Program-made: the position numbers and the translations under genes | In this document: positions 1 through 9,044 of the stretch, in pieces | Position numbering within the stretch: the first letter of the stretch is position 1 | Layout of the letters: each line of letters begins with the position of its first letter | Notes under the pieces: generated by a model | Seen by the model: the letters and a program-made list of their open reading frames with translations, nothing else | Told to the model about the DNA's origin: nothing | Database searches by the model: none | Assembly: GCA_016218825.1 (NCBI GenBank) | Contig: JACRCV010000024.1 | Span: 1-57,764, forward strand | From: Deltaproteobacteria bacterium | Lineage (GTDB): Bacteria > Myxococcota > XYA12-FULL-58-9 | Direction: 5' to 3' | DNA length: 57,764 nucleotides

Positions 1-208
1 AGCGGCTGCGCACGAGAAGGTGGAAGTGGTTGGAGACGAAGACGAACGCGAAGACGTCGACGTCAAACTCGTCGATGGCGCGAGCGAGGACGCCGCCGAC
101 GATGTCGTTGACCGCCTTTGACGGCCGGAGAAGAAGTCGAGCTTGGAGACAGCGACCGGTGATGAAGTACACCCCGTCCGGCTCGAAGAGTCGCAAGGGT
201 CCGGGCAT
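1..208 (-). CDS. IS200-like Y1 transposase (REP-associated type), 5' part, cut by window edge
   Basis: Translating the minus strand from the ATG at 208-206 gives 69 codons without a stop to the window edge. The protein begins MPGPLRLFEPDGVYFITGRC and reaches SNHFHLLVRS. The start YFITGR and the HFH (HUH-type) metal-binding motif followed by LLV are the signature of the Y1_Tnp transposase domain of REP-associated tyrosine transposases (RAYTs). The catalytic Tyr would lie beyond the edge and cannot be checked. The gene's 5' side faces the repeat field at 324-620, the arrangement expected when a RAYT sits beside its target repeats. No strong ribosome binding site is visible. The family call is firm; the subtype is inferred. 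Confidence 0.8.
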   Translation of the reverse strand, partial: MPGPLRLFEPDGVYFITGRCLQARLLLRPSKAVNDIVGGVLARAIDEFDVDVFAFVFVSNHFHLLVRSR

Positions 209-323
209 GGCGACCCAAGGAGCAAACGATGTGCCACGCCGAGCTTACGGGAATTCGGGGATGTCGGCGGTTAGACGTGAGGAAGGAGTCGCAACGTGTC
301 GCAGAATCGGACGGCGTGGTCGC

Positions 324-620
324 GTGTGGCACCGTCGCTTCGGGTCGACCGGGCGTGTGGCACCGTCGACCGGCACCGTCGACCCGGGCACCGTCGCTTC
401 GGGCGTGTGGCACCGTCGCCGTGTGGCACCGTCGCCGTGCACCGTCGCCGTGTGGCACCGTCGCCCGCACCGTCGCCCGTCGCCGTGTGGCACCACCGTC
501 GGCACCGTCGCTGCCGCTGCCGGCGTGTGGCACCGTCGCTTCGGGCGTGTGGCACCGTCGCTGGCACCGTCGCTGCCGTGTGGCACCGTCGCTGCAGGCA
601 CCGTCGCTTGACACCGTCGC
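324..620. repeat. Degenerate repeat field based on GTGTGGCACCGTCGC
   Basis: About 17 copies of CACCGTCG lie in about 300 bp. Many sit within the longer unit GTGTGGCACCGTCGC, followed variably by TTCGGGC, CGT or TGC. Spacing is irregular (roughly 10-35 bp), so this is neither a CRISPR nor a clean minisatellite. All copies are in one orientation. Several reading frames stay open here only because the repeat is stop-free; the predicted peptides are low-complexity and I do not call them genes. This field, with its flanks at 209-323 and 621-643, accounts for the only stretch over 300 bp without a gene. Confidence 0.85.
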
Positions 621-643
621 TTCGGCCGGACCGCGGGACTACG

Positions 644-1147
644 TCACCCCTTGGCGGCTTTGAGCGCCGCGTCGGGGAGGAGGATCATCGCGAACATCAT
701 CGCCAGACCACCCTCGATGCCGTCCTTCGGCTGCTTGATCGCCTTGAGGTGGCCCTCCCACACCTGGCGCACCGCGGCCTGCAGCACCTTGACCGGCACG
801 GTGTCGGCGGTGCTGTCGCCGAGGTTGCCGGCGGCTTGCGCGATCGCCATGTCGTAGCGCGTCGCATCGGTCATCTTCTTGCGCGACTCGGCGAACGCCT
901 TCTGCATCGAGTCCTTGTTGGCGCTGCCGCTCATCGCGCCGGAAACCGTCTGCTCCATCTTGCGCGTCGTGGTCTCGAGGCGCTTCATGAACACCTTGAT
1001 CTCGCGCTCGTCGAGCAGGCCGTCCTTGTTCTTGTCGAGCTTGGCGATCGCCTGGTCGGTGACCTTGCATAGGTCGTCGACGATCTTGTTGCGCTCGGCC
1101 TTGCCGATCACCTTGGGACGGACGCCTGAGAGCGGTTGCAGCGGCAT
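644..1147 (-). CDS. Small EF-hand-like protein
   Basis: This encodes 167 residues starting MPLQPLSGVRPK. The start is chosen because AAGGAGAA lies just upstream of this ATG; an in-frame extension to 1285 has no such support. Residues about 42-55 read DKNKDGLLDEREI, a canonical EF-hand loop with Asp/Asn at positions 1, 3 and 5 and Glu at 12, so calcium binding is likely. The rest is helical, with a hydrophobic C-terminus (GGLAMMFAMILL). There is no signal peptide. It is divergently oriented from the cysteine-rich lipoprotein gene. A second small protein with a degenerate EF-hand-like loop is at 42551-42964. The function is unknown. Confidence 0.7.
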   Translation of the reverse strand: MPLQPLSGVRPKVIGKAERNKIVDDLCKVTDQAIAKLDKNKDGLLDEREIKVFMKRLETTTRKMEQTVSGAMSGSANKDSMQKAFAESRKKMTDATRYDMAIAQAAGNLGDSTADTVPVKVLQAAVRQVWEGHLKAIKQPKDGIEGGLAMMFAMILLPDAALKAAKG

Positions 1148-1306
1148 CGTATTCTCCTTGGGTTGGGTGAGAATGGCATTGAACCACAAGGGCAACCGGT
1201 CAGGCAACGACCAGAGTGGCGCCGGAAGAGTCGGCCTTCGCGATCGGCCCTTCGCGAGGTCGATCGCACCCGACACGGGCCCCAACCTGCGGAGCCGCGA
1301 GGCGTC

Positions 1307-1315
1307 TGTTATAGT
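1307..1315 (+). promoter_or_regulatory. Extended -10 promoter candidate for the cysteine-rich lipoprotein gene
   Basis: TGtTATAGT matches an extended -10 element (five of six to TATAAT plus TG). It lies about 60 bp before the ATG at 1376 in the 228-bp divergent intergenic region. No convincing -35 is present 17 bp upstream. The same hexamer TATAGT recurs in the promoter proposed at 12191-12219. Confidence 0.4.
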
Positions 1316-1375
1316 CGGAAGGTTAGGAGCTCACACAACGTCGCGGGCCTTCCACCCGAGGAAGCTGGCGCTGCC

Positions 1376-4300
1376 ATGAACCTTCGCCACACTGTTTGCT
1401 CGGTCGCCCGCGGCGGCGCGTGCTTGTGGCTCGCGACCGCGGCCGGGTGCGGCGCAGGAAAAGTCTTCATGCAGACCGCTCCCCCCACCGCGGTCGGCGT
1501 GTGCGGCGACGGCGTGCCGGACAGCGGCGAGACTTGTGACGACGGCAATCAGCTCCCCGGGGACGGCTGCTCCGCGAGCTGCAGCGTCGAGGCCGGCTGG
1601 AGCTGTGAGCCGGTCTGCCAGATGAACGTCGGCTGCGGCGACCGGGTGCTGGCGATCGACGAAGCCTGCGACGACGGCAACCGCCAAGACGACGACGGCT
1701 GCGCCGCGGACTGCGGCGTCATCGAGTCGGGCTTCGGCTGTCCGCACGTCGGCGCCCCTTGCGTCCTGCTGCAGGTGTGCGGCAACGGCCTCGAAGAGCT
1801 CGGCGAGGCCTGCGACGACGGCAACACCCAGGAGAGCGACGGCTGTGGCGCGACCTGCGTCGTGGAGGCCGGCTGGGCCTGCCCACACGCCGGCGCGGCG
1901 TGCATCCCACTGAACCAGTGCGGCAACGGACTCGCCGAGGCGGGGGAGGCCTGCGACGACGGCAACACCGCCGCGGCCGACGGCTGCGCCGCCGACTGCA
2001 CCGTGATCGAGACCGGCTTCGTGTGTCCGCGGCCGGGCCGGGCGTGCGTCCTCGCGGACGCGTGCGGCAACGGGCTCATCGACGCCGCTGAGGACTGTGA
2101 CGACGGCAACCTCGACGCGGGTGACGGCTGCAGCGGCAGTTGCACGATCGAGAGCGGCTCGACGTGTCCGATCCCGGGCGAGCCGTGCGTGCCGAACGAC
2201 GTCTGCGGCAACGGCCGCGTCGAGACCGGCGAGCTCTGCGACGACGGCAACACTGACGCCGCCGACGGCTGTGACACCGCCTGCCAGGTCGAGAACGGCT
2301 ACGTGTGTCCGAGCCCCGGGGCCCGGTGTGTGCTGGCCGATCGCTGCGGCAACGGCCTCGTCGAGGGCGGTGAGGGCTGCGACGACGGCAACCGCAGCCC
2401 GGGCGACGGCTGCGACGACGGCTGCGCCGTGGAGGCCGGGTGGACCTGCCCAGACAGCGCCGGCTGCGTGCCACTCGAGGTCTGCGGCAACGGCATCCTC
2501 GACCCTCTCGAGGTCTGCGACGACGCCAACGCCTGGGGCGGCGACGGTTGCCGCGCCGACTGCGGGCAGGTCGAGACCGGCTACGCCTGCACGGTCGCCG
2601 GCACCCCGTGCACGATCCTCTGCGGCAACGGGGTCGCGGACGACGGCGAGGCCTGCGACGACCACAACCGCTCGAGCCTCGACGGCTGCAGCGCCCGTTG
2701 CGCGCTCGAGGCCGGCTACGAGTGCCCGAGCGTCGGCGCCCCGTGCCGCCTCGTCTGCGGCAACCACCTCGTCGACCCCGGCGAGGACTGCGACGACGGC
2801 GGCGCCGGCAACGACGGCGCCTACGGCGGCTGCGACCCGGACTGCAGCTTCGCGGCGCGCTGTGGAGACGGCGGCCTCGACACCGCGGCGGGCGAGGACT
2901 GCGACGACCGCAACACCACCCCGGGCGACGGCTGTGCCGCGGACTGCCGCGCCACCGAGAGCGGCTACGAGTGCTTGGTGGCCGGGGCTGCCTGCACGCT
3001 GTTGTGCGGCAACGGCCTCCTCGACGACGGCAGCGCCGGCCGCCCGGACAACGGCGAGACCTGCGACCTCGGCGCCGCCAACAACACCGGCGCCTACGGC
3101 GGCTGCAACAGCGACTGCTCCAAGGCCGCGGCCTGTGACGACGGCCGGGTCGACGGCGGCGACGGCGAGGCCTGTGACGACGGCAACGCCGCCGGCGGCG
3201 ACGGCTGCGGCGTGGATTGTCGGAGCATCGAGACCGGCTACGGGTGCCCGAAGACCGGCGGCGGCGCGCCCGCGGGCGGCGCCTGCACCTACCTGTGCGG
3301 CAACGGCGTGCTCGGTGACGGCGCGCGCGAGTTCTGTGACGACGGCGATCTCGTCGACGGCGACGGCTGCAGCGCCCTGTGCACCATCGAGACCGACTAC
3401 CTATGCCCCCTGCCCGGCGCGCCCTGCGAGCTGTGCGGGGACGGTGCCACCGACTTCTTCGAGACCTGCGACGACGGCGGACGCATCTCCGGCGACGGTT
3501 GCAGCGGCCGCTGCCAGATCGAGCCTGGCTGGGACTGCGGCGGCAATAGCTGCGGCGCAGCCCGGTGCGGTGACGGCTTGGTCGCGGGCGTCGAGGCCTG
3601 CGACGACGGCAACCGCCAGGCGGGCGACGGCTGCAGCTTCTTGTGCCGGCGCGAGCTCGGCTACACCTGCCCGAGCCTCGGGGGCGGGTGTCGGCAGACG
3701 GTGTGCGGCGACAGCGCCGTCGAGGGCGACGAGGACTGCGATGATGGCAACACCGCGATCGGGGACGGCTGTGATGAGAGCTGCGCCTTCGAGATCGGCT
3801 ATGTCTGCCCGGTCCCCGGCTCGGCGTGCGTGGCGAGCACCTGCGGCAACGGCGTCCTCGAGGGGCTCGAGCAGTGTGACGACGGCCAGGCCGTCCCCGC
3901 GAGCGGCGACGGCTGTGACATCGACTGCCAACTGGAGCCCGGCTACGTGTGCACGCCGGTCGGGGTCGGCTGCACCCCGGCGGTGTGCGGCAACGGCGGC
4001 GTCGAGGGCCTCGAGGAGTGCGACGACGGGAACGCCGCCGGCACCGATGGCTGCTCGGCGACCTGCACGGTCGAGGCGTTGTACCGCTGCAGCGGCCAGC
4101 CGAGCGCCTGCGCGCCGGTCATCAAGTACGTGCAGATCAGTCAGTTCGCCGCGCCGATGTCGCAACCACAGGCGGTGCACTACGACCCGACGACGCGCTC
4201 CTTCGTCGCCTACGGCTGGAACGTCAACCAGGGCAACCGCGAGTTCTGCCTCGACGGCACGCGCCGCGACAACGTGGTCAGCGACGCCGACTGTGGCACC

Positions 4301-5893
4301 AACGGTGCGTTGTGCGATCGGCCGCGCTACGGGATCGGCGACCAACTCGACGGCGCCGCCTACGACTTCTTCTTCGATCGCTTTCTCTTCATCCAGCAGT
4401 CCCGGCGCCTGACCGCCGTCGACCGCGCCACCCAGACCGTGGTCGGCGTCCTCAACATGGTCGGCTTGGGCACCGCGGGCGGCATCTCCGTCGGCAACGA
4501 CGGCAACATCTACGCCTGCAATCACTTCGACGACGCCCCCGGCACCCCGAGCGCCTCCACGACCGAGGGCTATATCCGGGTCTACACGCGCGCCGATTTC
4601 GAGGCGGCCCTCGCGGGGACGCCGCAGGCCGGGTGCGCCCAGGCCGGCGGCGCGCCGCTCGAGCTGTGCTCGAGCTACGTCATCGACGCGCCCACCGCGG
4701 GCCCCTACCTCGACAACCTGTTCACCATCCCCGGCGACTCGCTGATCGGCTACTACAACGTCCCGCCCGGCGGCGGCGCGGCGCGCTTCGCGTTCCACGA
4801 CTACGCCGCAGTACAGCTCACGAGCCAGAGCGGCACCCTGGTCGACTTCTCCAGCCTCGAGGGGCGCTCGTTCTTGCCCGGGTTATTGTTCGCGTCGACC
4901 GACAAGAACGGCAACGCCGTCACGGCCTTCCCGGCGAACGCCGACGGCGGCGAGGCCGCGGCCGACGGCGGCTACTTCCTGGTGTGCAGCGAATACCTGA
5001 CCAACGGCGGCGTCGACAACGGCGTCTGCAAGCTGTTCGCCACCGCCTGCACCACCGACCCCGACTGCTACAGCCGGGTGCCGGGCACCGCCTGTAACCT
5101 GACCGCGACCACCCCCTACTGCTACCTGCCGGAGCGCGCCCGCGTCGACACCTACGCGGTCGATCGCGACAGCGGCGTCAACGTCCTCGACGTCCTCGCC
5201 AACGACTCGTTCGGCGACGGCATCTGCACCGGCGACGACACCGGCGTCATCAGCGTCACCGCGTCGTTTTACGGCGGCACCGTCGCGGTCAGCGCCTCGG
5301 GCCGCAGCGTCGACTACACGCCGCCGCCGGGCATCTGCGGGGTCACCGACCTGTTCAGCTACACTGCCGACCTCGGCGCCGACGCCCGCAGCGGCGACCC
5401 GGACCACACCGCCGACGTCTTCGTGTTCATCGCCTGCGTCTGCGGCAACGGCGTCGTGAACCCCGGCGAGGACTGCGACGACGGCGGCACCACCCCCGGC
5501 GACGGCTGCGACGCGCGCTGCCACTTCGAGCCGGTGTGCGGCAACTCGCGCCTCGACCCCGGCGAGCAGTGCGACGACGGCAACACCAGCCCCGGCGACG
5601 GTTGCAGCCCCACCTGCCAGTCGGAGAGCCGCTGCGGGGATGGCCAGGTGGGCGGCGCCGAGACTTGCGACGACGGCAACACCGTGAGCGGCGACGGCTG
5701 TCGCGGCAACTGCACCCTGGAGAACGTCTGCGGCGACGGCCTGGTCGACTCGCAAGAACAGTGTGACGACGGCAACACCAGCCCCGGCGACGGCTGCGAC
5801 GGCAGCTGTCGCATCGAGGCCGCCGGCTGCGTGACCGACAGCGACTGCCAGATGCCGCTGGTGTGCTTCTTCGGGACCTGCGTGCTGTTCTAG
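1376..5893 (+). CDS. Giant cysteine-rich lipoprotein with 23 DUF4215 (myxo disulfide) repeats
   Basis: This encodes 1505 residues. The N-terminus has a hydrophobic stretch ending LATAAGC, a plausible though weak lipobox, so an outer-membrane or surface lipoprotein is likely. From about residue 42 to 914 there are 19 tandem repeats of about 45 residues with the pattern CGNG-x(4-6)-E-x-CDDGN-x(4-6)-DGC-x(3)-C-x(4)-GY-x-CP, the DUF4215/myxobacterial cysteine-rich repeat. A cysteine-poorer module (about 915-1250) follows, then an Ig/cadherin-like domain around [13 protein letters not shown] (about 1270-1345), then four shorter C-terminal repeats. Acidic CDDGN-DGC loops suggest metal binding and disulfides outside the cytoplasm. 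The ATG at 1376 is preferred because the signal peptide begins there; the frame is open further upstream. The product probably has an adhesive or matrix role, but no enzyme motif is visible. Confidence 0.85.
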   Translation: MNLRHTVCSVARGGACLWLATAAGCGAGKVFMQTAPPTAVGVCGDGVPDSGETCDDGNQLPGDGCSASCSVEAGWSCEPVCQMNVGCGDRVLAIDEACDDGNRQDDDGCAADCGVIESGFGCPHVGAPCVLLQVCGNGLEELGEACDDGNTQESDGCGATCVVEAGWACPHAGAACIPLNQCGNGLAEAGEACDDGNTAAADGCAADCTVIETGFVCPRPGRACVLADACGNGLIDAAEDCDDGNLDAGDGCSGSCTIESGSTCPIPGEPCVPNDVCGNGRVETGELCDDGNTDAADGCDTACQVENGYVCPSPGARCVLADRCGNGLVEGGEGCDDGNRSPGDGCDDGCAVEAGWTCPDSAGCVPLEVCGNGILDPLEVCDDANAWGGDGCRADCGQVETGYACTVAGTPCTILCGNGVADDGEACDDHNRSSLDGCSARCALEAGYECPSVGAPCRLVCGNHLVDPGEDCDDGGAGNDGAYGGCDPDCSFAARCGDGGLDTAAGEDCDDRNTTPGDGCAADCRATESGYECLVAGAACTLLCGNGLLDDGSAGRPDNGETCDLGAANNTGAYGGCNSDCSKAAACDDGRVDGGDGEACDDGNAAGGDGCGVDCRSIETGYGCPKTGGGAPAGGACTYLCGNGVLGDGAREFCDDGDLVDGDGCSALCTIETDYLCPLPGAPCELCGDGATDFFETCDDGGRISGDGCSGRCQIEPGWDCGGNSCGAARCGDGLVAGVEACDDGNRQAGDGCSFLCRRELGYTCPSLGGGCRQTVCGDSAVEGDEDCDDGNTAIGDGCDESCAFEIGYVCPVPGSACVASTCGNGVLEGLEQCDDGQAVPASGDGCDIDCQLEPGYVCTPVGVGCTPAVCGNGGVEGLEECDDGNAAGTDGCSATCTVEALYRCSGQPSACAPVIKYVQISQFAAPMSQPQAVHYDPTTRSFVAYGWNVNQGNREFCLDGTRRDNVVSDADCGTNGALCDRPRYGIGDQLDGAAYDFFFDRFLFIQQSRRLTAVDRATQTVVGVLNMVGLGTAGGISVGNDGNIYACNHFDDAPGTPSASTTEGYIRVYTRADFEAALAGTPQAGCAQAGGAPLELCSSYVIDAPTAGPYLDNLFTIPGDSLIGYYNVPPGGGAARFAFHDYAAVQLTSQSGTLVDFSSLEGRSFLPGLLFASTDKNGNAVTAFPANADGGEAAADGGYFLVCSEYLTNGGVDNGVCKLFATACTTDPDCYSRVPGTACNLTATTPYCYLPERARVDTYAVDRDSGVNVLDVLANDSFGDGICTGDDTGVISVTASFYGGTVAVSASGRSVDYTPPPGICGVTDLFSYTADLGADARSGDPDHTADVFVFIACVCGNGVVNPGEDCDDGGTTPGDGCDARCHFEPVCGNSRLDPGEQCDDGNTSPGDGCSPTCQSESRCGDGQVGGAETCDDGNTVSGDGCRGNCTLENVCGDGLVDSQEQCDDGNTSPGDGCDGSCRIEAAGCVTDSDCQMPLVCFFGTCVLF

Positions 5894-5910
5894 AGCGCCC
5901 GCTGGCGCTC
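5893..5910. terminator. Hairpin between convergent genes
   Basis: A perfect 7-bp stem GAGCGCC/GGCGCTC with a CGCT loop overlaps the last base of the lipoprotein stop codon and the stop codon of the convergent ROK kinase. There is no T-tract. It could serve both genes as a terminator. Confidence 0.5.
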
Positions 5911-6811
5911 ACGCCCCCGGCCACAACCACGCGGCGCCGCGCACCCCGCTCGAGTCACCGAAGCGGTTCTGCACCACCACGGTGTCCACCCGGTCGGAGA
6001 ACACCCAGCGCCCGAGCGCCGCCGGCAAACCGGCGTAGAGCGCCTCGACGTTCGACATCCCGCCGCCCAACACCACGACGTCGGGATCGAGGATGTTGAT
6101 CACGTGCGCGAGCCCCCGCGCCAAGCGCTCGCGATAACGGCTCAGGCTCGCGGCCGCACCGCGATTCCCGGCGCACGCCGCGGCGACGATCGCCTTGGGC
6201 TCGAGCGCCTCGCCGGTCGCCTCGGCGTGGTCGCGGGCGAAGCCCGGACCCGACAGGTAGGTCTCGATACAGCCGTGCTTGCCGCAGTAGCACGAAGGCC
6301 CGGGTCGCTCGCCGTCGGCCGGCCAGGGGAGCGGGTTGTGGCCCCACTCGCCCGCGATCCCGTTCTTGCCGGCCAGCACCTGGCCGTGGACCACGATCCC
6401 GGCGCCGACGCCGGTGCCGAGGATGACGCCGAACACCACCGCCGCCCCCGCTGCCGCGCCGTCGGTCGCCTCCGAGAGCGCGAAGCAGTTGGCGTCGTTC
6501 TCGATGCGCACCGCTCGCGCCAACAGCGCCTCGAGGTCGGCGACCAGCGGCTTGCCGTTCAACACCACCGAGTTCGAGTTCTTCAGCCCGCCCAGCGCTC
6601 GCGACACCGCGCCCGGCGTTCCGACCCCCACGGTCGCCTGCTGTCCACCGCGGGTCTCGAGGTGCGAGACGATCGTCCGGATGGCGTCGAGGGTGCCGCG
6701 GTAGTCGCCGTTCGGGGTCGGCAGGCGCTCCCGGGCGAGCTCGGCGCCGTCGGCGCCGAGCAACACGCCCTCGATCTTGGTGCCGCCGAGATCAACGCCA
6801 ATCCTGAACAC
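5909..6811 (-). CDS. mak: ROK-family fructokinase/mannokinase (Mak)
   Basis: This cytoplasmic sugar kinase phosphorylates fructose, and less well mannose, with ATP. I place the start at the GTG at 6811 (300 residues), because GGGGAGG lies just upstream and the protein then begins MFRIGVDLGGTK, matching the E. coli Mak start and its 302-residue length. The frame is open to a further GTG at 6841. Visible features are the phosphate loop DLGGTK, the ROK catalytic and zinc region with GEWGHNPLP and CYCGKHGCIE, NILDPDVVVLGGGMSNV near the end and GDSSGVRGAAWLWP at the C-terminus, all close to E. coli Mak. Its product would feed fructose-6-phosphate metabolism; zwf, gnd and pgl are in the same window but not adjacent. 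Confidence 0.88.
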   Translation of the reverse strand: MFRIGVDLGGTKIEGVLLGADGAELARERLPTPNGDYRGTLDAIRTIVSHLETRGGQQATVGVGTPGAVSRALGGLKNSNSVVLNGKPLVADLEALLARAVRIENDANCFALSEATDGAAAGAAVVFGVILGTGVGAGIVVHGQVLAGKNGIAGEWGHNPLPWPADGERPGPSCYCGKHGCIETYLSGPGFARDHAEATGEALEPKAIVAAACAGNRGAAASLSRYRERLARGLAHVINILDPDVVVLGGGMSNVEALYAGLPAALGRWVFSDRVDTVVVQNRFGDSSGVRGAAWLWPGA

Positions 6812-6845
6812 CGGACCTCCCCGACCGTTCGCGGCCGTCACGCCG

Positions 6846-8888
6846 TCAGAAGGGGTCAGCGCAGGGACAGAAGCAGCCGCCGTCGCCGGCGAAGGCGCCG
6901 CCGTCGTCGGCCGATTCGCCCTCGGCGTCGAGGGCGCGAAAAGCCGCTTTGGTCGCCTCGGCGAGCGGCGCGCTCTCGAGCCAGGCGCTCGCGGTCTCGG
7001 GGTTCAGGCTCTGCCAACCCTCGAACACCACGCGGATCGCGGCGTCCTTCGCGTGCGGCTCGCGGATCGCGAGCGCCCACTGCATCGACAGCCGCGGATC
7101 CTCCACCGCCAGGCTGCGACACAACGCCTCGTAGCCCAAGTCCCGCATCCCGCCCTGCGGCAGCGACTCCACCCACAGCCCGGCGGCGGCGGCGTCGGTG
7201 CTCGACCACTGCGCGACCAGTCCGCGAATCGCCTGCGCCTGGGTGTCGCCGCTCAGGCTGTCCCTGACGTAGCTCGCCGCGGCCACCGGGTCGTACAGGC
7301 TCCAGCGCGGCACCAGCTGGTCGATGGCGTCGCTCTTGGTCGCGCCGTCCGGGAGCCGCTCCAAGTAGCGCGCCGCCTCCCAGGGCTCGGTCTCGCCCCA
7401 GGTCCGGCAGATGGTGCTGATGGCGTCGGCGCGCATCCGATCGTTCGTGAGGCTGTCGGCCCAGGCGGTCGCGGCCGCCGGATCCTGGCGCGCCCAGCTC
7501 TCGGCGACCGAGTCGACGAGCACCGCCACCGAGTCGCCGGGCGGCAGTTGATCCACGGTCGACGCCGCGGCCTTGGGGTCGGTGTAGGCCCACTCCCGCG
7601 CCAGCGCCGTCATCGCCGTCGCCCGGTCCGGGGCCGACTTCAACCCGCTGGCCCACAGGAGCGCCTTGTGGATGTCGAGCTCGGCGTAGCGCATCGCCAC
7701 CATCGACACCGCCTGCTCCTTCGCCGGCCCCGGGGTCATGTCGTCGAGCAGCACCGCGCTCTTTGCCGGGTCTTGATCTGCGGCCCCGGTGGCGACTGCA
7801 CCGAGCGCGTCCTGGCGGTCGCGCCCCTGGGGCAGCGCCCGCGCCCAGGCGAGCGCCGCCTCCGGATCGGTCCCCGACCAGGTCGACAGCGCCGTCGACA
7901 AGAGGCCGCCGCCGGCGCTGAGGCTGTCGGCCTCGCGCGCCAGATCTGCCGCCGCCGCCGGATCGTGCTCGCCGACCGTGGTGACCAGCCGCTCGGCCGC
8001 GATCCGCGCCAGCCGCCCGCGCGGTAGACCCTTGACGAAGGCCGCGGCCCCCGCGGCGTCAGCCCGCGCCCAGGCCTCGACCAGCGGGCTGACCGCGGCG
8101 AAGCGTGACACCGGGTCGCTCACATCGGCGAAGCGCGCTGCCGCGGTCTCCGGATCTTCGTCGGCCCACTGCTCGAAGACCCGACCGATGATCCCGTCCT
8201 TCTGCTCCGGGCTGACCTCGCCGGCGAGCGCCAACGCCCGCTCCGGGCTCTCCTCGGCGAGCGCGCCGGCGAGCACCGCGAGGGCCTCGCCGCGCAACGC
8301 CCCCTTCGGCTGCGCCATCGCCCAGGCGGTCGCCGCCTCGGGGTCCTCCTCGACCCAGGCATGGAACACCATCGTCGAGGCGCCGAGCGCCCAAGCGCGG
8401 TTCGGGAGCCGCTCGGCGTGGAGGATGGCCGCCTGCGGATCGACGTCGGCCAAGTGCCGCAACAGACAGTCGGCGAACAGCTCGCGCTGCGAGTTGGTCG
8501 GCAGCTGATCGGTCCAGGTGAGCGCCGTCGCGGTGTCCTCGGGCGCGATTCGCACGCACAGGTCGGCGAGCAGCTCGTGACGCTTGCTGCGTGCGGTCGC
8601 CGCCAACGCCTCGTCGAGCTTGTGCCGCGCGGTCTCGAGATCGAACGGCTCGAGCGCGTCGCCGTCGTCGGTCGCCTCCGACCCGGTGTCAGTGGCCGAC
8701 TCCAGATCGCCCGGGCTCGCGACGAGCCGTGAGGCGTCCGCCCGGCCGACCGGGGTCACGAGGCCGTAGAATTGCCGCGCCGGCGTCCTGGCAGCGAGCA
8801 GCCCGGCCGCGACCCCCGCCGCGAACAGCGTGATCCCCAGCCCGACCACCGACCACCGCCCTGTTCTCGAGGTCATCTTCGCGATCAT
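6846..8888 (-). CDS. Membrane-anchored protein of about 34-residue helical repeats
   Basis: This encodes 680 residues from the first ATG; MTSRTGRW, four codons later, is an alternative start. One transmembrane segment (about residues 12-32) would leave the rest in the periplasm. From about residue 80 to 650 there are roughly 16 repeats of 33-35 residues with the pattern DPxAAxxWAxxLPxGxxRxxAxxxLxxxWA, an alpha-solenoid like TPR/HEAT/Sel1 arrays but matching no family I can name. The tail is acidic and ends in a short cysteine-rich motif, CFCPC. Such solenoids are usually scaffolds; no catalytic motif is visible. The gene lies directly upstream of mak (35 bp), probably in one transcript. Molecular function is unknown. 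Confidence 0.75.
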   Translation of the reverse strand: MIAKMTSRTGRWSVVGLGITLFAAGVAAGLLAARTPARQFYGLVTPVGRADASRLVASPGDLESATDTGSEATDDGDALEPFDLETARHKLDEALAATARSKRHELLADLCVRIAPEDTATALTWTDQLPTNSQRELFADCLLRHLADVDPQAAILHAERLPNRAWALGASTMVFHAWVEEDPEAATAWAMAQPKGALRGEALAVLAGALAEESPERALALAGEVSPEQKDGIIGRVFEQWADEDPETAAARFADVSDPVSRFAAVSPLVEAWARADAAGAAAFVKGLPRGRLARIAAERLVTTVGEHDPAAAADLAREADSLSAGGGLLSTALSTWSGTDPEAALAWARALPQGRDRQDALGAVATGAADQDPAKSAVLLDDMTPGPAKEQAVSMVAMRYAELDIHKALLWASGLKSAPDRATAMTALAREWAYTDPKAAASTVDQLPPGDSVAVLVDSVAESWARQDPAAATAWADSLTNDRMRADAISTICRTWGETEPWEAARYLERLPDGATKSDAIDQLVPRWSLYDPVAAASYVRDSLSGDTQAQAIRGLVAQWSSTDAAAAGLWVESLPQGGMRDLGYEALCRSLAVEDPRLSMQWALAIREPHAKDAAIRVVFEGWQSLNPETASAWLESAPLAEATKAAFRALDAEGESADDGGAFAGDGGCFCPCADPF

Positions 8889-9044
8889 AGCCAGATCTAC
8901 AGGCTATTTGCGAGCCGCCCGCCACCGCCGCCACAGGGCGACGATGAGCCCGGTCGCCGCCGCCTCGTCCAAGTTGCCGCCACTCATTGCTAAAGCCTCG
9001 CTCGTTTGCTGTGCTCGCCTCGAACCACCCGAGGGTTGCGACCA

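Noticed and set aside
324-620. Repeat field considered as CRISPR
   Set aside because: Spacing is irregular, units are degenerate, spacers are absent and no cas gene is near.
2097-4412. 771-codon frame on the plus strand inside the cysteine-rich gene
   Set aside because: Shadow of the DUF4215 repeats in another frame; low-complexity Ala/Arg/Thr.
8904-8987. 27-codon minus-strand frame MSGGNLDEAAATG..
   Set aside because: Too short, weak ribosome binding site, no similarity; lies in a divergent promoter region.
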